From: JAPLYB01 sp964500015
GTDB lineage: Archaea > Nanobdellota > Nanobdellia > Pacearchaeales > UBA284
Length of the DNA stretch: 30,768 bases
Assembly: GCA_964500015.1 (NCBI GenBank)
Contig: CAZCMN010000012.1
Span: 1 to 30,768, forward strand
Reading direction: 5' to 3'
The notes below the pieces were generated by a model, which ran no database searches, had not been told where the DNA came from, and saw nothing but the letters and a program-made list of their open reading frames with translations. Below, piece by piece: positions 22,398 to 29,883 of this stretch. Each line of letters begins with the position of its first letter. Position 1 is the stretch's first letter. The position numbers were made by a program, and so were the translations under genes.

Positions 22398-22995
22398 GTC
22401 TAATAATAACAATACACTATTCTGCTTTAGGTGTTACCACACATGGAAAAAAAGAAAATTGCCTAATCCAAAATCTTGTCCAAGATGCAGAAGTCCTTAT
22501 TGGAATAAACCTAGAAAGAGAGTATCAAAAGGGACTGTACTAAAAATGAAAGAGATGATAGTTGGCATACATAACAAGATAATCGAACTAAGTGGAGGAG
22601 AAAAAGGAATTAGAGATGATGGAGGGATATATAATTCAACATATAAATTGTTAAACCACCAATACAGAAATCAAAGAAGACCAACAAGTATCGGGGCTTT
22701 CGCACTTGATGAATTTGCAAAAAGGCACTATTTTATAGATGGTAACAAAAGGACAGCTTATGCTATCGCCAAGATTTTCATGTTAATTAACAAATGCCAT
22801 TTAAAGATTCAGTATAGAGAAGCAACAAATTTTATTTTAGAGGTTGCTAAATTTGATACCAAAATAAATTTTGAAGAAATTAAAAAGTGGTTGGACAACC
22901 AGTGCGAGATTATTGAAGAAAAAGATGTAGAAAATTATTTAAATAAAACATTTGTAAATATCACGCTAGGAGATGAAGAAAATGGGAAACCTTAA
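22396..22995 (+). CDS. Zinc ribbon fused to a Fic/Doc domain
   Basis: A 199-residue protein. Residues about 8-40 are a zinc ribbon (Cys10, Cys13, Cys28, Cys31 in CFRC and CPRC). Residues about 75-170 are a Fic/Doc domain, with the core HYFIDGNKR (111-119), the Doc variant of the Fic motif (HxFx[DE]GN[KR]R) having a Lys where most AMP-transferring Fic proteins have Gly; Doc-type enzymes phosphorylate EF-Tu in bacteria. In archaea the target is unknown. An overlapping 46-aa gene follows. The zinc ribbon fused to Doc is not a layout I can name. A promoter and operator-like palindrome cover the start. Confidence 0.8.
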   Translation: MSNNNNTLFCFRCYHTWKKRKLPNPKSCPRCRSPYWNKPRKRVSKGTVLKMKEMIVGIHNKIIELSGGEKGIRDDGGIYNSTYKLLNHQYRNQRRPTSIGAFALDEFAKRHYFIDGNKRTAYAIAKIFMLINKCHLKIQYREATNFILEVAKFDTKINFEEIKKWLDNQCEIIEEKDVENYLNKTFVNITLGDEENGKP

Positions 22996-23122
22996 ATTAA
23001 CTAAAAAAACTGTCTATGAAATCTCTAAAGGTGACAAAAAGATTTTGGAACTTGTAAGAATTGCTAAAGAAATTGTTTTAAAAGAAGACGAAGTCTTGTT
23101 CAAAGAATTGGCAAAGCACTAG
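22982..23122 (+). CDS. Small protein overlapping the Doc gene, possible antitoxin
   Basis: A 46-residue ORF (ATG at 22982, TAG at 23120-23122) that overlaps the last 14 bases of the Doc gene in another frame. The sequence MGNLKLTKKTVYEISKGDKK... then ILELVRIAKEIV and FKELAKH is Lys-rich and helical. Classical Phd antitoxin precedes Doc; here the order is reversed, and I do not recognise the protein. Translational coupling and position suggest a partner of the Doc protein, which is inference. Confidence 0.5.
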   Translation: MGNLKLTKKTVYEISKGDKKILELVRIAKEIVLKEDEVLFKELAKH

Positions 23123-23152
23123 AAATATTTATTGTTCCAGAATAATCATACT

Positions 23153-25036
23153 TTACTTCAGTCTAATCGCTTCCAAATTTCTCGGCACAATTGTCTCGAT
23201 TTTATTCAACTTGTATATACTCGAAGCCAAGTCCAAAGCCTTAGATTGCTCACCATGATTGACAATTATTCTCCTTGGCATTGGAGTTACAGTATTTACA
23301 AAATTAATTAATTCAGTTCTTCCTGCATGTCCTGTCAAGCCATCCATTGTATAAATATTTAAATTAATTGGAATTAATTCTTCAGAATCTTCTGGCCTAA
23401 ATTCTTTTGCTCCTTCTTGGACATATCTTCCTAATGAACCAGGCCCAAGATAAGAAACAAAAATAACTGCATTTTTCTTTCCCTCTGCAAAATTCTTAAA
23501 ATACTCAACAGAAGCTCCTCCAACTAGCATCCCACTAGTTGCTAAAATTAAACATGGTCCGCCTTCAATAACTTTTTTTCTTTCTTCAGGACTTCCAACT
23601 CTTTTAAATAATTCAGGATTAAATGGATTTTCATCTTGAAAAACTCTTGTTCTTAAACTAGATGCTAAAAATTCAGGATAAGCAGTATGAATAGCAGTAA
23701 TATCCCAAACCATTCCATCAACATAAATCGGAACATCTGGAATTAATCCTTCTTTAACAGCATTCTCAACAATCATCATCATTTCCTGGGCTCTTCCTAC
23801 TCCTAATACTGGAACAAGAACTTTTCCTTTATCTTCAATTGTTTTCTTAACAGCACTTATAAATTCATCTTCAGCTTGTTTTCTGGTTGGTAAAATATTT
23901 TCTTTTCCACCATAAGTGCTTTCAATGATTAAAGTTTCTAATCTTGGAAACCTGAACATTGCAGGATCTAAAACCCTTGACTTAATAAATTTAAAATCAG
24001 CAGTATATAACAGGTTATGCAAGCCATTTCCAATATTAAGATGAATCATTGAACTTCCCAAAGCATGTCCAGCATTATATAATGTTAATCTAATATCTGG
24101 AGTTATGTCAGTAACTTCATTATAATTTAAATCAATAGAATGTTTGACCATCATCTTAACATCAGCTGCCCCAAATAATGGAGCAGAAGCTTTTTTGTAA
24201 GCTACTCCAATAAAATCTAAAGCTAGTAAAGCAGATATATCTCTTGTTGGTGCAGTCATGTAACAAGGACCTCTATATCCTAACTTATATAAATAAGGCA
24301 AGAAACCAGAATGATCTAAATGAGCATGGCTTATAATAACAGCATCAATTCTATTTATATCAACTTCAGGTGCATTTAAATAAGGAAATTTATCTGAATT
24401 ATGGGCTGCAATATCCACGCCACAATCTAATAAAATCCTTGATTCAGGAGTTTGGATAAAAAAACAGCTTCTTCCAACTTGTCTTCCTGCTCCTAACACA
24501 GAAACTCTGACCCATTCTTCTTTTTTTTCAGGGTTCCATTCTTTATAGATTCTTTTTCCAATGGAGTTTAAGAATTTTTTTCTATAAGCTTCTTTGACAA
24601 ATAAAGTATGTCTAATAGCTTCAGTAATTTTGCTTTGAATAGCAGGCGTCCTAACAGTTTGAGGAATCCAAAAAGTTTTTTCTTTGATTGTTCTTAAAAT
24701 TTCTCCCCCCCTTCCTATAGCAATTCCAGGTCTTTTAACTTCAAGAACAACAATTCCTCTTTCATCATCAAATAAAATATTCTGAATTTCAGCTTCTTGA
24801 GGAACTGTCTCCTTTATAAGCTTCTCAGTAGCTTCCTTATCCATTAAAATGCCTTCAGAAGCTCTTAATTCAACTCTTTTCTTTATCTTATTAACAACAT
24901 CTCTTATTTGCTGTTCTCCTCCATTAAAAAATTCCTTGTCAGAAGTATAAACTACTATATTTGCTCCTTCAAAATTCGCATTATCAATAACCTTTTCAGG
25001 TAAATGACTTAAAATTGTTTTTAAAATGTCTGCCAT
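23153..25036 (-). CDS. fttA: KH-domain beta-CASP ribonuclease, transcription termination factor aCPSF1/FttA
   Basis: The archaeal homologue of eukaryotic CPSF73/Integrator nuclease, which cleaves nascent RNA 3' ends and terminates transcription at U-rich sites. 627 residues. The N-terminal KH region includes GIAIGRGGEILR (104-115). The metallo-beta-lactamase domain follows, with SHAHLDHSG (236-244; His237, His239, Asp241, His242), ADFKF and a beta-CASP segment ending in HGEQ. The C-terminus NLEAIRLK fits the family. A clear member of one of the most conserved archaeal gene families. It lies downstream of the proteasome gene on the same strand; the spacer carries three hairpins, so the two are probably separate transcripts. 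Confidence 0.95.
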   Translation of the reverse strand: MADILKTILSHLPEKVIDNANFEGANIVVYTSDKEFFNGGEQQIRDVVNKIKKRVELRASEGILMDKEATEKLIKETVPQEAEIQNILFDDERGIVVLEVKRPGIAIGRGGEILRTIKEKTFWIPQTVRTPAIQSKITEAIRHTLFVKEAYRKKFLNSIGKRIYKEWNPEKKEEWVRVSVLGAGRQVGRSCFFIQTPESRILLDCGVDIAAHNSDKFPYLNAPEVDINRIDAVIISHAHLDHSGFLPYLYKLGYRGPCYMTAPTRDISALLALDFIGVAYKKASAPLFGAADVKMMVKHSIDLNYNEVTDITPDIRLTLYNAGHALGSSMIHLNIGNGLHNLLYTADFKFIKSRVLDPAMFRFPRLETLIIESTYGGKENILPTRKQAEDEFISAVKKTIEDKGKVLVPVLGVGRAQEMMMIVENAVKEGLIPDVPIYVDGMVWDITAIHTAYPEFLASSLRTRVFQDENPFNPELFKRVGSPEERKKVIEGGPCLILATSGMLVGGASVEYFKNFAEGKKNAVIFVSYLGPGSLGRYVQEGAKEFRPEDSEELIPINLNIYTMDGLTGHAGRTELINFVNTVTPMPRRIIVNHGEQSKALDLASSIYKLNKIETIVPRNLEAIRLK

Positions 25037-25069
25037 GTTTATCTGTATGTTATATTAATCGTAATCATG

Positions 25070-25250
25070 AAAAATGTGTGCCACCCCACCTTAAAAAGTG
25101 GAGTTTGCAAGGGAACACATTTTTGTGATGCCAAAAACAGAAAACATTCATTCACATAATAAATTATGTGGTTTTCTGTTTTTTAGCATAACAAATTTCC
25201 TTTTTCAGTGCCAAAATGATTACTAATCAAGGCACAACATTGTGAAAAAG
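25070..25250. repeat. Triple hairpin between the proteasome gene and aCPSF1
   Basis: Three hairpins in series: AAAAATGTGT/ACACATTTTT (25070-25079/25115-25124), CAAAAACAGAAAAC with GTTTTCTGTTTTT (25132-25145/25171-25183) with an inner CACATAAT/ATTATGTG, and CTTTTTCA/TGAAAAAG (25200-25207/25243-25250) enclosing GTGCC/GGCAC and TGATT/AATCA. The linker GTGATGCC and the tail TAGCAT mark the second as a family member (see 161-208). The region 25037-25305 holds no ORF. Confidence 0.65.
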
Positions 25251-25305
25251 TTTTATTTTAATTTAATACATCAAAATTTTTCATATCTAATCTACTCTTA
25301 AAAAT

Positions 25306-26007
25306 CTACTTTCTCGGAACTAAAACATGTTTAACTTCTTCTTCTACTACTTTTCTAGCTCCATTTTTGTCAATAACAACAACATCAATTCCTTCTCCAG
25401 ATCCTGTATCTCTCTGCATAGAGGCATTTACTGTTCTTACAGCTAGTTTAATTCCTTCTTCTGTTGATAAATTTTCTTTCCAAGAATCTTCTAAAACACC
25501 ATAAGCTACAATCATTCCTGAACCATCTGCAAGATAATTTTTATGCTCTATAACAGATCCATCTGGATCAACACCATAAAGCCAAAATCCCTTGCCATCC
25601 ATTCCGCCAACTAAAAATCCAGTTATAGCTATAACAGGAGAATATCTTCTTATTGCTTCATATGCAATCATCCCATACAAGTTAGCTACTTCCTTAACAG
25701 TTGGCTCGGTTTTGCTTCTTAATTTTTTAATTTTAAGTTCAGATTTAGTTAATTTTAAAGTATATTGTATATCAGAAACATTTCCAGCTGTTGTAACAGC
25801 CATTCTGTCATTTATCAGATAAACCTTGTCAGCTTTTTTATGTGCAACAAATAAAGGCATTCCTCCGCCGCCTAAAGTCATTCTCTTATCAGTAGCCATA
25901 ATAACTGCCTCCTTGCACATAATACCAATAGTAGTAGTGCCAGTTTTCTTCATATGTTTTTTAATATCTTCATCAGTCATTTTATTTACCTCAGAACAAA
26001 CACCCAT
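25306..26007 (-). CDS. psmB: Proteasome beta subunit
   Basis: The catalytic beta subunit of the 20S proteasome, an N-terminal nucleophile hydrolase. A 23-residue propeptide ends in KKTG, cleaved before Thr24 (TTTIGIMCKEAVIMATDKR follows, with Asp and Arg at mature positions 17 and 19). The Lys near the VYLI strand (ADKVYLI) is the expected catalytic Lys33 equivalent, after a five-residue Gly/Pro-rich insertion (LGGGGMPLF). GSGEGIDVVVID near the C-terminus is typical. Length 233. A TATA-like CATTTATAAACC on the minus strand near 26029-26040 supports the ATG at 26007 and a leaderless mRNA. The alpha subunit is not in the window. Confidence 0.95.
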   Translation of the reverse strand: MGVCSEVNKMTDEDIKKHMKKTGTTTIGIMCKEAVIMATDKRMTLGGGGMPLFVAHKKADKVYLINDRMAVTTAGNVSDIQYTLKLTKSELKIKKLRSKTEPTVKEVANLYGMIAYEAIRRYSPVIAITGFLVGGMDGKGFWLYGVDPDGSVIEHKNYLADGSGMIVAYGVLEDSWKENLSTEEGIKLAVRTVNASMQRDTGSGEGIDVVVIDKNGARKVVEEEVKHVLVPRK

Positions 26008-26058
26008 TTATACAATTTTAACTAGTTTTGGTTTATAAATGTTTTGATAAGCAATGAA

Positions 26059-26403
26059 TTATAAATCAAATTCCTCTGGTCCGAATTTAAGAAGTATCTT
26101 CTTAATCTTATTGATAGTCTCTTGCTGATCTTTTTTGTCAGACATTCTCACAAACCTTATTAATAAACCAGTTAATTTCGATTTATCCATTATCCTTATT
26201 TTATGTCCATCTGTAATAAAATAAAATCTGAAGTTCTTGTATTTTAGTTCTTTTATTACAATTCCAGCTACATTCCCTAATGGTTTTCCCTTATGTGGGT
26301 TTTCCTTTAAAGAATACATAAGCCCGAATATTATCCTAGACTCTTCTTTGAATTTTTTTAGAATTTCGTCTTTTAGTGTTTCTAAAATGCTTACTTCGGC
26401 CAT
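26059..26403 (-). CDS. RelE/ParE-like toxin
   Basis: A 114-residue protein. The layout fits a RelE-type mRNA interferase: N-terminal helices, then IKELKYKNFRFYFITDGHKIRIMD (beta hairpin with basic residues), LTGLLIRFVRMSDKKDQQETINKIKKIL, and a short C-terminus. The active-site residues cannot be fixed by eye. Its start overlaps the last bases of the RHH-like gene upstream, a typical antitoxin-then-toxin order. Confidence 0.7.
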   Translation of the reverse strand: MAEVSILETLKDEILKKFKEESRIIFGLMYSLKENPHKGKPLGNVAGIVIKELKYKNFRFYFITDGHKIRIMDKSKLTGLLIRFVRMSDKKDQQETINKIKKILLKFGPEEFDL

Positions 26404-26597
26404 TTTTTATTCGCCTCTTTTATAGCATCTTTGATAGGTATAAACTTCTCTGAGGACATCAAAAAGAGCCTTAGTTGCTCCTTTACTGCTAAAGAATAAA
26501 TCCTTTTAAGAATAATGTCATAGCTTTCTCCTTTCATTCCAAAAGATAAGAGTTTATCTCTTGTTTCTTTACTTAACTGAATTGTTGTGGTTTCCAT
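26391..26597 (-). CDS. RHH-like antitoxin
   Basis: About 68 residues from the ATG at 26597; an in-frame TTG at 26618 would add seven residues but is a weaker start. TTTIQLSKETRDKLLSFGMKGESYDIILKRI is a ribbon-helix-helix signature (beta strand, helix, Gly turn, helix), followed by a C-terminal helix that would bind the toxin (PIKDAIKEANKKWPK). It overlaps the RelE-like gene by 13 bases. AACTAT (26665-26670) and ATAGTT (26678-26683) upstream could be its operator. Confidence 0.75.
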   Translation of the reverse strand: METTTIQLSKETRDKLLSFGMKGESYDIILKRIYSLAVKEQLRLFLMSSEKFIPIKDAIKEANKKWPK

Positions 26598-26664
26598 TTT
26601 ATTTTTTAGTCTTAACAAACTTCTATTTTTTAATTACTTTTTAACTACCCATAATTACTATAAC

Positions 26665-26683
26665 AACTATAAGTACCATAGTT
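26665..26683. promoter_or_regulatory. Possible operator upstream of the RHH-RelE pair
   Basis: AACTAT and ATAGTT, 7 nt apart, on the upstream side of the pair; a TATA-like GTTTTTAAAC lies just beyond on the minus strand (about 26681-26690). The distance to the ATG is about 70 nt, so the leader is long. RHH antitoxins usually bind such short inverted repeats in their own promoter. Confidence 0.4.
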
Positions 26684-26800
26684 TAAAAACTTTTCTATAA
26701 TCTATTAATACAATCTTAGGATTTTTAATTATGTTGTCTCTAGTCAATAGTGAAAAACACAAGATTTATAAACTTTGAAAACTTAATAATATTGATTAAA

Positions 26801-27298
26801 ATGGATTATATCAAAACCACAATAGACGGATTAGGGGATGCACATCGTAACCTGATTAAGGGATCACATGTCAAAGTCCAAACTGGTAAAGATGAAATAT
26901 TAGAACTTAATTTTATAACTGCTCAATGGCTCTATCAAATGTCCCAAGGCCCAGTAAACACTAAACATTTAAGTGTTGATGAAAAAGCATGGATTGCAGG
27001 ACTAGCTTCTCAAGGATTAATAATTGAAGATGGCAACCAATATTCTGGGGTTTATATTGCAACAAACAAAGCAAGAAACGCATCCTATAGCATAGCTCCA
27101 TTATATTCAGATGGAACTCGTTATGGTACAATGGCTGGAAAAAGACCAGAACTTACAATTGAAGAAAGATTAGGTATAAACTACAGTGGAAAGAATCCAA
27201 AACAATGTAAAGATGTAGATGCTGCCCGGTTTGGCGCAGATATTAATGATTTTAATGAAATTCCAAAAGATCTAGAACTTTGTCTAGACCTTTCATAA
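26801..27298 (+). CDS. Unknown protein (165 aa)
   Basis: Not recognised. A soluble-looking alpha/beta protein. The frame is open from a GTG at 26750, but the ATG at 26801 (MDYIKTTIDGLGDAHRN) is preferred because TTTATAAAC lies at about 26765-26773. KVQTGKDEILELNFITAQWLYQMSQGPVNTKHLSVDEKAWIAGLASQGLI looks like a winged-helix-like or small helical domain, with a polar C-terminal half (RYGTMAGKRPELTIEERLG). Function unknown. Confidence 0.5.
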   Translation: MDYIKTTIDGLGDAHRNLIKGSHVKVQTGKDEILELNFITAQWLYQMSQGPVNTKHLSVDEKAWIAGLASQGLIIEDGNQYSGVYIATNKARNASYSIAPLYSDGTRYGTMAGKRPELTIEERLGINYSGKNPKQCKDVDAARFGADINDFNEIPKDLELCLDLS

Positions 27299-27364
27299 AA
27301 TTTTTTTATTTTCTACTTTTTCTATTTTAAATTCAGTTTAACAAATAAAATTCTAATTAAAAAA

Positions 27365-27487
27365 TCCCCTTGGGCGGAATCGAACCGCCGGTCCCTCGGG
27401 TTTTGTCCGAGAATGAGCAAATGCTGATTCTCCTTACATTAAGTAAAGGTCTACAGCCGAGTGCTCTAGCCGCTGAGCTACAAGGGG
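27365..27487 (-). tRNA. tRNA-Tyr(GTA) with a 50-nt intron
   Basis: On the minus strand: acceptor CCCCTTG (C1-G72, the archaeal/eukaryal Tyr identity) pairs with CAAGGGG, discriminator A; D-arm GCTC/GAGC; anticodon stem CTCGG/CCGAG; T-arm GGCGG/CCGCC. The loop is CTGTAG, intron, C, giving anticodon GTA. The intron (27401-27450) sits after position 37 and contains CCTTTAC/GTAAGG and GAATCAGC/GCTCATTC hairpins, as expected of a bulge-helix-bulge intron cut by the tRNA endonuclease. A TATA-like CTTAAAAAAC lies upstream near 27510-27519 on the minus strand. Confidence 0.93.
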
Positions 27488-27583
27488 AATACTTTTCAAA
27501 AGATATATTGTTTTTTAAGCCTTTCTCTCTCACGTAATTTTGCCCCTACATCTTAGAAACCGGCGGCCGATTTATATGTTTTA

Positions 27584-27604
27584 ATATACTATATTGTAGT
27601 ATAT
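27584..27604. promoter_or_regulatory. Palindrome upstream of the signal-peptidase-like gene
   Basis: ATATACTA (27584-27591) and TAGTATAT (27597-27604), 5 nt apart, in an otherwise featureless stretch (27488-27726). A TATA-like TTTATAAAC lies at 27658-27666, about 65 nt before the ATG at 27727. Whether the palindrome regulates that gene or an unseen short RNA is unknown. Confidence 0.4.
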
Positions 27605-27726
27605 AAGTTAGAGAAATCAAGATCCCAAGATGTTTTCAAGGAATTTTTTAGAAATCTTTATAAACTTCAAATAGTACCTATTTCATAGTGATTACAAAGA
27701 GATGGTAAGAGAGTGATTCATTTAAG

Positions 27727-28242
27727 ATGAACTCAAAAAAACCATTAAGATTAAATAAAACAAGAATTGTTTTTAGTGTAGTTTTAGTAGCATTTGTTCT
27801 ATCTTTAACAGTTTTCTTGTTTTTCAATTCTCAAGGCAAAGAAATACCTTTATTAAAATTTCCAGAATTAGGATCAGTTTTTGACAAACCAAGTCCTTCA
27901 GATTATGTAGAAGAACAAAATATTCGCGTATATTCAGATAGGATTGTTATTTTTGTTGATAATGCTTCTATTTCAAGATATGCTTCAACAAAAAGTATGG
28001 ATCCTGTTCTAGATTCAACTGCAAATGGCATTGAAATTCCAGTATCTAATAAAAATCAAATCCATATTGGGGATATAATCGCTTACGAGCTAGATAATGG
28101 GCTAATTGTCCATAGAGTTATTGATATTGGCTCTGATAAAGATGGATGGTATTGCATAACAAAAGGTGACAACAATTCTTCACAAGACAACAAGGTAAGG
28201 TTTGAACAAATTAAGTTCTTGACAATTGGAATAATTTACTAG
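27727..28242 (+). CDS. Signal peptidase I-like protein (S26 family)
   Basis: A 171-residue membrane protein with one N-terminal membrane helix (about 14-33, IVFSVVLVAFVLSLTVFLFF). The outside part has TKSMDPVL (Ser90-Met-x-Pro, the nucleophile motif), VHRVIDI (His129, the base in archaeal and ER-type signal peptidases) and TKGDNNSSQD (Asp148 and Asp154), in the S26B order. It would cleave signal peptides such as those of the surface and propeller proteins in this window. The Ser motif differs slightly from the usual GxSMxP, and the loop between Ser and His is short, so it could be a divergent or specialised member. Confidence 0.85.
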   Translation: MNSKKPLRLNKTRIVFSVVLVAFVLSLTVFLFFNSQGKEIPLLKFPELGSVFDKPSPSDYVEEQNIRVYSDRIVIFVDNASISRYASTKSMDPVLDSTANGIEIPVSNKNQIHIGDIIAYELDNGLIVHRVIDIGSDKDGWYCITKGDNNSSQDNKVRFEQIKFLTIGIIY

Positions 28243-28382
28243 TAAGTGTAATTAAGTTTAGGATTCTTAAAAGCCTCATATGTTTTCAATGTTTTTCAGC
28301 AAAATTCCAATCCATTAGTATCATATTTAGAAACATAAATAATCTTTAGAATATACACATACCTCTGCCCTGCAAAGAATAA

Positions 28383-28592
28383 TTAATTTCCAATAAACTT
28401 AAATCTTGGAACTTTCTCTCTATTAACTTCAACTTTTTCAAGAAACATCTCTTTAGGCCTGACCCAGATTTCTCCGTCATGTCTGTAAACCACAAATTCT
28501 TCCAGAGTTTCAGAATGTTTTCCAACTCCGATCACTTCATAGAACTTTCCCTTGTAATGTAAGTATCTTCCAGGTTTGACTTCTTCTGTCAT
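28383..28592 (-). CDS. DUF1653 domain protein
   Basis: A 69-residue protein that fits DUF1653: PGRYLHYKGKFYEVIGVGKHSETLEEFVVYRHDGEIWVRPKEMFLEKVEVN...VPRFKFIG, with the typical GRYxHYKG start, HSETLEE..VYR centre and WVRP.EMF...VPRF end. Mostly bacterial; archaeal copies are plausible imports. Function unknown. It lies downstream of the presenilin-like gene on the same strand, separated by the cruciform at 28626. Confidence 0.85.
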   Translation of the reverse strand: MTEEVKPGRYLHYKGKFYEVIGVGKHSETLEEFVVYRHDGEIWVRPKEMFLEKVEVNREKVPRFKFIGN

Positions 28593-28625
28593 ATTTCTCT
28601 ATATCTTAATAACATTAAATACTTT

Positions 28626-28664
28626 TGGTTTGCAACGTCGTGAATTTGAAAATTCACTAAACCA
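28626..28664. repeat. Cruciform-like element GGTTTGCAACGTC
   Basis: TGGTTT (28626-28631) and AAACCA (28659-28664) enclose GTGAATTT/AAATTCAC (28640-28647/28650-28657). The opening GGTTTGCAACGTCGTGA closely matches GGTTCACAACGTTGTGA at 6556 and GGTTCGCAACGTG at 19025. Confidence 0.6.
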
Positions 28665-28694
28665 CTAAATAAAATCAGTTAACAACTTACAAGA

Positions 28695-29735
28695 TTATAT
28701 TCCAAAAATCAATTTTAAAAACAAAAATACAAAAAATCCAGCTAATGCTCCAACACTTAAGAAAGGCATTGCCGGATAAGCCTTATCTTTAGCAGTAAAT
28801 AGCAAATAAGCTAATGATGCTAATATGAAAAATAAAGTGATAAAATACCCTAATAAGCCATAAGCTAAGAAAATTGCTCCTAAAAATAACATTGGAATTG
28901 CAACATCTCCACCGCCTAAAGCAGCAACCCTAACTTTTATCTTATCCAATTTTGATTCAGCTAATTTTTTATTTTTAGCTTTTTTCAACATTATTTTAGC
29001 TGCTTGAACCTTAACTCTATCTTGTTTTCTAATGTAAGGAATAAAAAATCCTGCAAAAATCTTAACATGCTGGATCTGGAATTTTGCTAGATTAACCATA
29101 TAATTTGATCTCCAGACAGCAACAATATCATAAATCGAAATAGCTAATAATAAAGCAGTTGCAGTTACAATATTCAAAATAGGAAGTAAAACAATTGCAA
29201 AACCCGGATAAACAAACAACTCACTTATATTATGAACTAAAAATTGTCTCTTGAAAACTTTAAAAAGCATTATAACAAAAGCCAGAGGAACAGCAATAAC
29301 TTCAGCTAAAGAAATTTTTATTCCAAAGATTTTTACTAAATCAACCCCTATAAAAGGATATAACAATAAAGTAAATGCAATAGATAAACATAAGAAAATA
29401 ACTAAAGCAAACCACCCTTTTAAAACAGGAACAATTCCAATTTTTGCTAAGATAAAAAAGAGTACTATCCCCAGTACTATCGCAATCAGCACATTAATAA
29501 TTATTTTAGCCATATCAATTGGATTATTTGTTTCAATAGGCGGAGGTGTAAATTGGATTATAGTAACATTTGGCTGTTCAGGCAGAGAAATATTTTTCTG
29601 AATAGATTCATTAACAAGTTTCTCATGAGTTTTGCCAAAATAATGATCATAAGATGTTATTACAGCTAACCCAATTAGTTGAGAGATTAAAAAAGCTACA
29701 ATTAAGATAATAGTTAATTTTAGTGAATGTTTCAT
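28695..29735 (-). CDS. Presenilin/signal peptide peptidase-like intramembrane aspartyl protease
   Basis: A 346-residue multi-pass membrane protease that cleaves substrates inside the membrane. The two catalytic Asp are visible: SIYDIVAVW (Tyr202-Asp203, TM6) and LGGGDVAIP (Gly274-Gly-Gly-Asp277, TM7), plus YPAMPF (320-325), which replaces the usual PAL motif with PAM. A first helix (about 8-28) is followed by an extracytoplasmic loop (about 30-70, Asn/Pro-rich). A long basic cytoplasmic loop separates TM6 and TM7. Archaeal members are the best structural models of presenilin. The natural substrate is unknown; cleaved signal peptides are a reasonable guess. Confidence 0.92.
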   Translation of the reverse strand: MKHSLKLTIILIVAFLISQLIGLAVITSYDHYFGKTHEKLVNESIQKNISLPEQPNVTIIQFTPPPIETNNPIDMAKIIINVLIAIVLGIVLFFILAKIGIVPVLKGWFALVIFLCLSIAFTLLLYPFIGVDLVKIFGIKISLAEVIAVPLAFVIMLFKVFKRQFLVHNISELFVYPGFAIVLLPILNIVTATALLLAISIYDIVAVWRSNYMVNLAKFQIQHVKIFAGFFIPYIRKQDRVKVQAAKIMLKKAKNKKLAESKLDKIKVRVAALGGGDVAIPMLFLGAIFLAYGLLGYFITLFFILASLAYLLFTAKDKAYPAMPFLSVGALAGFFVFLFLKLIFGI

Positions 29736-29883
29736 TTTCTTTTTATGAATCTCTTTTAAATTTATATCTTATTAACAACAAAGCGCAGGATATTATTTAA
29801 AGCGCAAAATTTCTCTATGTTCTAATTGCAATTATACAGAGATATCAAGAAACCTTTATAAAATGTTTCTTCTTAATGATTAA

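Noticed and set aside
29251..29601. Plus-strand ORF of 116 residues inside the presenilin-like gene
   Set aside because: Antisense to conserved membrane helices; the composition is a by-product of the opposite strand.
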